From contig QZFT01000032.1 in NCBI GenBank assembly GCA_003600225.1, forward strand, positions 1 through 64,000: DNA of 64,000 nt, written 5' to 3'. The translations under genes were made by a program, and so were the position numbers. How positions within the stretch are numbered: position 1 is the first letter of the stretch; each line of letters starts with the position of its first letter. The stretch is from Pseudonocardiaceae bacterium YIM PH 21723 (GTDB lineage: Bacteria > Actinomycetota > Actinomycetes > Mycobacteriales > Pseudonocardiaceae). Shown piece after piece: positions 63,112-64,000 of the stretch. The notes under the pieces are model-generated. The model saw nothing but the letters and a program-made list of their open reading frames with translations. It ran no database searches and was not told the origin of the DNA.

Positions 63112-64000
63112 GTGCGTGTCCGGTGCGCAGCGCTCGCGCTCGTCCTGATCACAGTGACCGGATGTTCCACATCGCCCGCCGCCACGCCCGGGGGAGTTGG
63201 AAAGTCGACGACAGTGGCGAACACCCTGCAGCCGCTGTCCGAGAAACCTCAGCCCCGGCTCCCGGTCACGGTCACCAGCCGTGACCGGGAGAAGGGCGAC
63301 CACCCGGTCACCGTGACCAGCGCGGACCGGATCCTGCCGTTGACCGGCGCCCTGTCCGAGGTGGTGTTCACCCTCGGCCTGGGCGACAAGGTGATCGGCC
63401 GCGATGTCGCGGCCACCTTCCCGGAGGCCAAGGACCTGCCCCTGGTCACCCGGGGCCACGGCGTCAACGCCGAGGGCGTGCTGTCCCTCAAGCCCACGGT
63501 GATCCTGGCCGAGGAGGACACCGGCCCGGCGTCCGCCATGGACCAGCTGCGGGCCGCCGGGGTGCCGATCGTGTTCTTCCGCAAGGCACTCAAGGTCGAG
63601 GACGTGCGGCCGCGGATCACCGACGTCGCCGAGGCGCTCGGCGTACCGGACGCCGGTAAGAAGCTGGCCGACCGCACGGACGGCGAGATCAAGGACGCGC
63701 AGCAGTTCCTGGCGAAGCCGGAGAAAGCGCTCACCATCGCCTTCCTCTACGTCCGGGGAACCGCGGGCGTCTACCTGCTGGGCGGCAAGACCTCCGGCGC
63801 CGACTCGCTGATCCAGGCCATCGGCGCCCAGGACGCGGGCACCAAGCTGAACCTGCCCAACTTCACCCCGCTGACCACCGAGGCGCTGATCTCCGCCGCG
63901 CCCGACGTCATCCTGGTGATGACCAAGGGCCTGGAATCCGTCGGCGGCGTCGACGGCCTGGTCGCCCTCCAGGGCGTCGCACAGACCCCGGCCGGCCGCG
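63112..64000 (+). CDS. Heme ABC transporter substrate-binding lipoprotein (HmuT-like), 3' end cut off
   Basis: 296 codons are visible and the gene continues past the right edge. Lipoprotein signal (ALALVLITVTGC, Cys near 19), then the periplasmic-binding fold of the class III type: RILPLTGALSEVVFTLGLGDKVIGRDV, SLKPTVILAEEDTGPA, FLYVRGTAGVYLLGGKTSGADSLI and ISAAPDVILVMTKG. This is the HmuT/HemT pattern. GTG 63112 with AAGGAG 6-7 bases upstream. The permease and ATPase should lie beyond 64000. Confidence 0.9.
   Translation, partial: MRVRCAALALVLITVTGCSTSPAATPGGVGKSTTVANTLQPLSEKPQPRLPVTVTSRDREKGDHPVTVTSADRILPLTGALSEVVFTLGLGDKVIGRDVAATFPEAKDLPLVTRGHGVNAEGVLSLKPTVILAEEDTGPASAMDQLRAAGVPIVFFRKALKVEDVRPRITDVAEALGVPDAGKKLADRTDGEIKDAQQFLAKPEKALTIAFLYVRGTAGVYLLGGKTSGADSLIQAIGAQDAGTKLNLPNFTPLTTEALISAAPDVILVMTKGLESVGGVDGLVALQGVAQTPAGR

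Overview
The window is about 70% G+C, has short or overlapping intergenic gaps, many GTG/TTG starts, and carries SepF, WhiA, Wag-type division neighbours, RapZ-YvcK-WhiA, an actinobacterial PriA and menaquinone synthesis. This is an actinomycete chromosome. The gene orders and the type of dispersed palindromes suggest the Pseudonocardiales, though the species cannot be named from sequence alone.

Layout. (1) 0.5-3.3 kb: division block pgeF-yggS-sepF-yggT; ftsZ should lie just left of the window and divIVA/wag31, normally next, is not there. (2) 3.4-8.5 kb: accessory stretch with a cut-down polyketide synthase (KR-ACP), a DUF4262 protein, an L,D-transpeptidase and a membrane protein. (3) 8.7-17.6 kb: the conserved ruvCAB-yajC-secDF-apt-relA block. 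(4) 18-30.7 kb: cyclophilin, metallo-hydrolase, MFS/TetR pair, YibE/F protein with a PhnZ-like HD oxygenase and GntR regulator, second YggT, radical SAM protein, lipoprotein, thioesterase, priA, methyltransferase. (5) 30.7-32.7 kb: AraC regulator, a small peptide gene and a LuxR-type regulator. (6) 32.9-35.2 kb: fmt-rsmB. (7) 35.3-46.8 kb: an accessory island of secreted proteins, ending with a DUF222/HNH gene and a secreted Xaa-Pro peptidase. (8) 46.9-50.5 kb: rpe-ribE-ribBA-ribH-PH protein. (9) 50.6-58.8 kb: Rieske protein, NERD-like membrane protein, two FMN-type split-barrel proteins, uvrC-rapZ-yvcK-whiA. (10) 58.9-64 kb: TetR-menC, then an iron-regulated heme acquisition locus running off the right edge.

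The strongest candidate for an undescribed system is in region 7: four tandem gene pairs, each a secreted papain-like cysteine protease of the AvrRpt2 (C70) type followed a few bases later by a membrane-tethered partner of unrecognised fold, plus a fifth partner gene with no protease. The pairs share their 5' leaders and are separated by strong terminators, so each is its own transcription unit. The island sits between rsmB and rpe, genes that are normally close neighbours in actinomycetes.

A second theme is a family of composite intergenic repeats: 80-110 bp arms in inverted orientation around a variable hairpin, at five places, one of which forms the 3' end of yggT. A third is the heme locus, where two neocarzinostatin-fold-like surface proteins (one with an LAYTG sorting signal) stand where HtaA-type heme receptors would be expected, under an iron box and two tandem palindromes.
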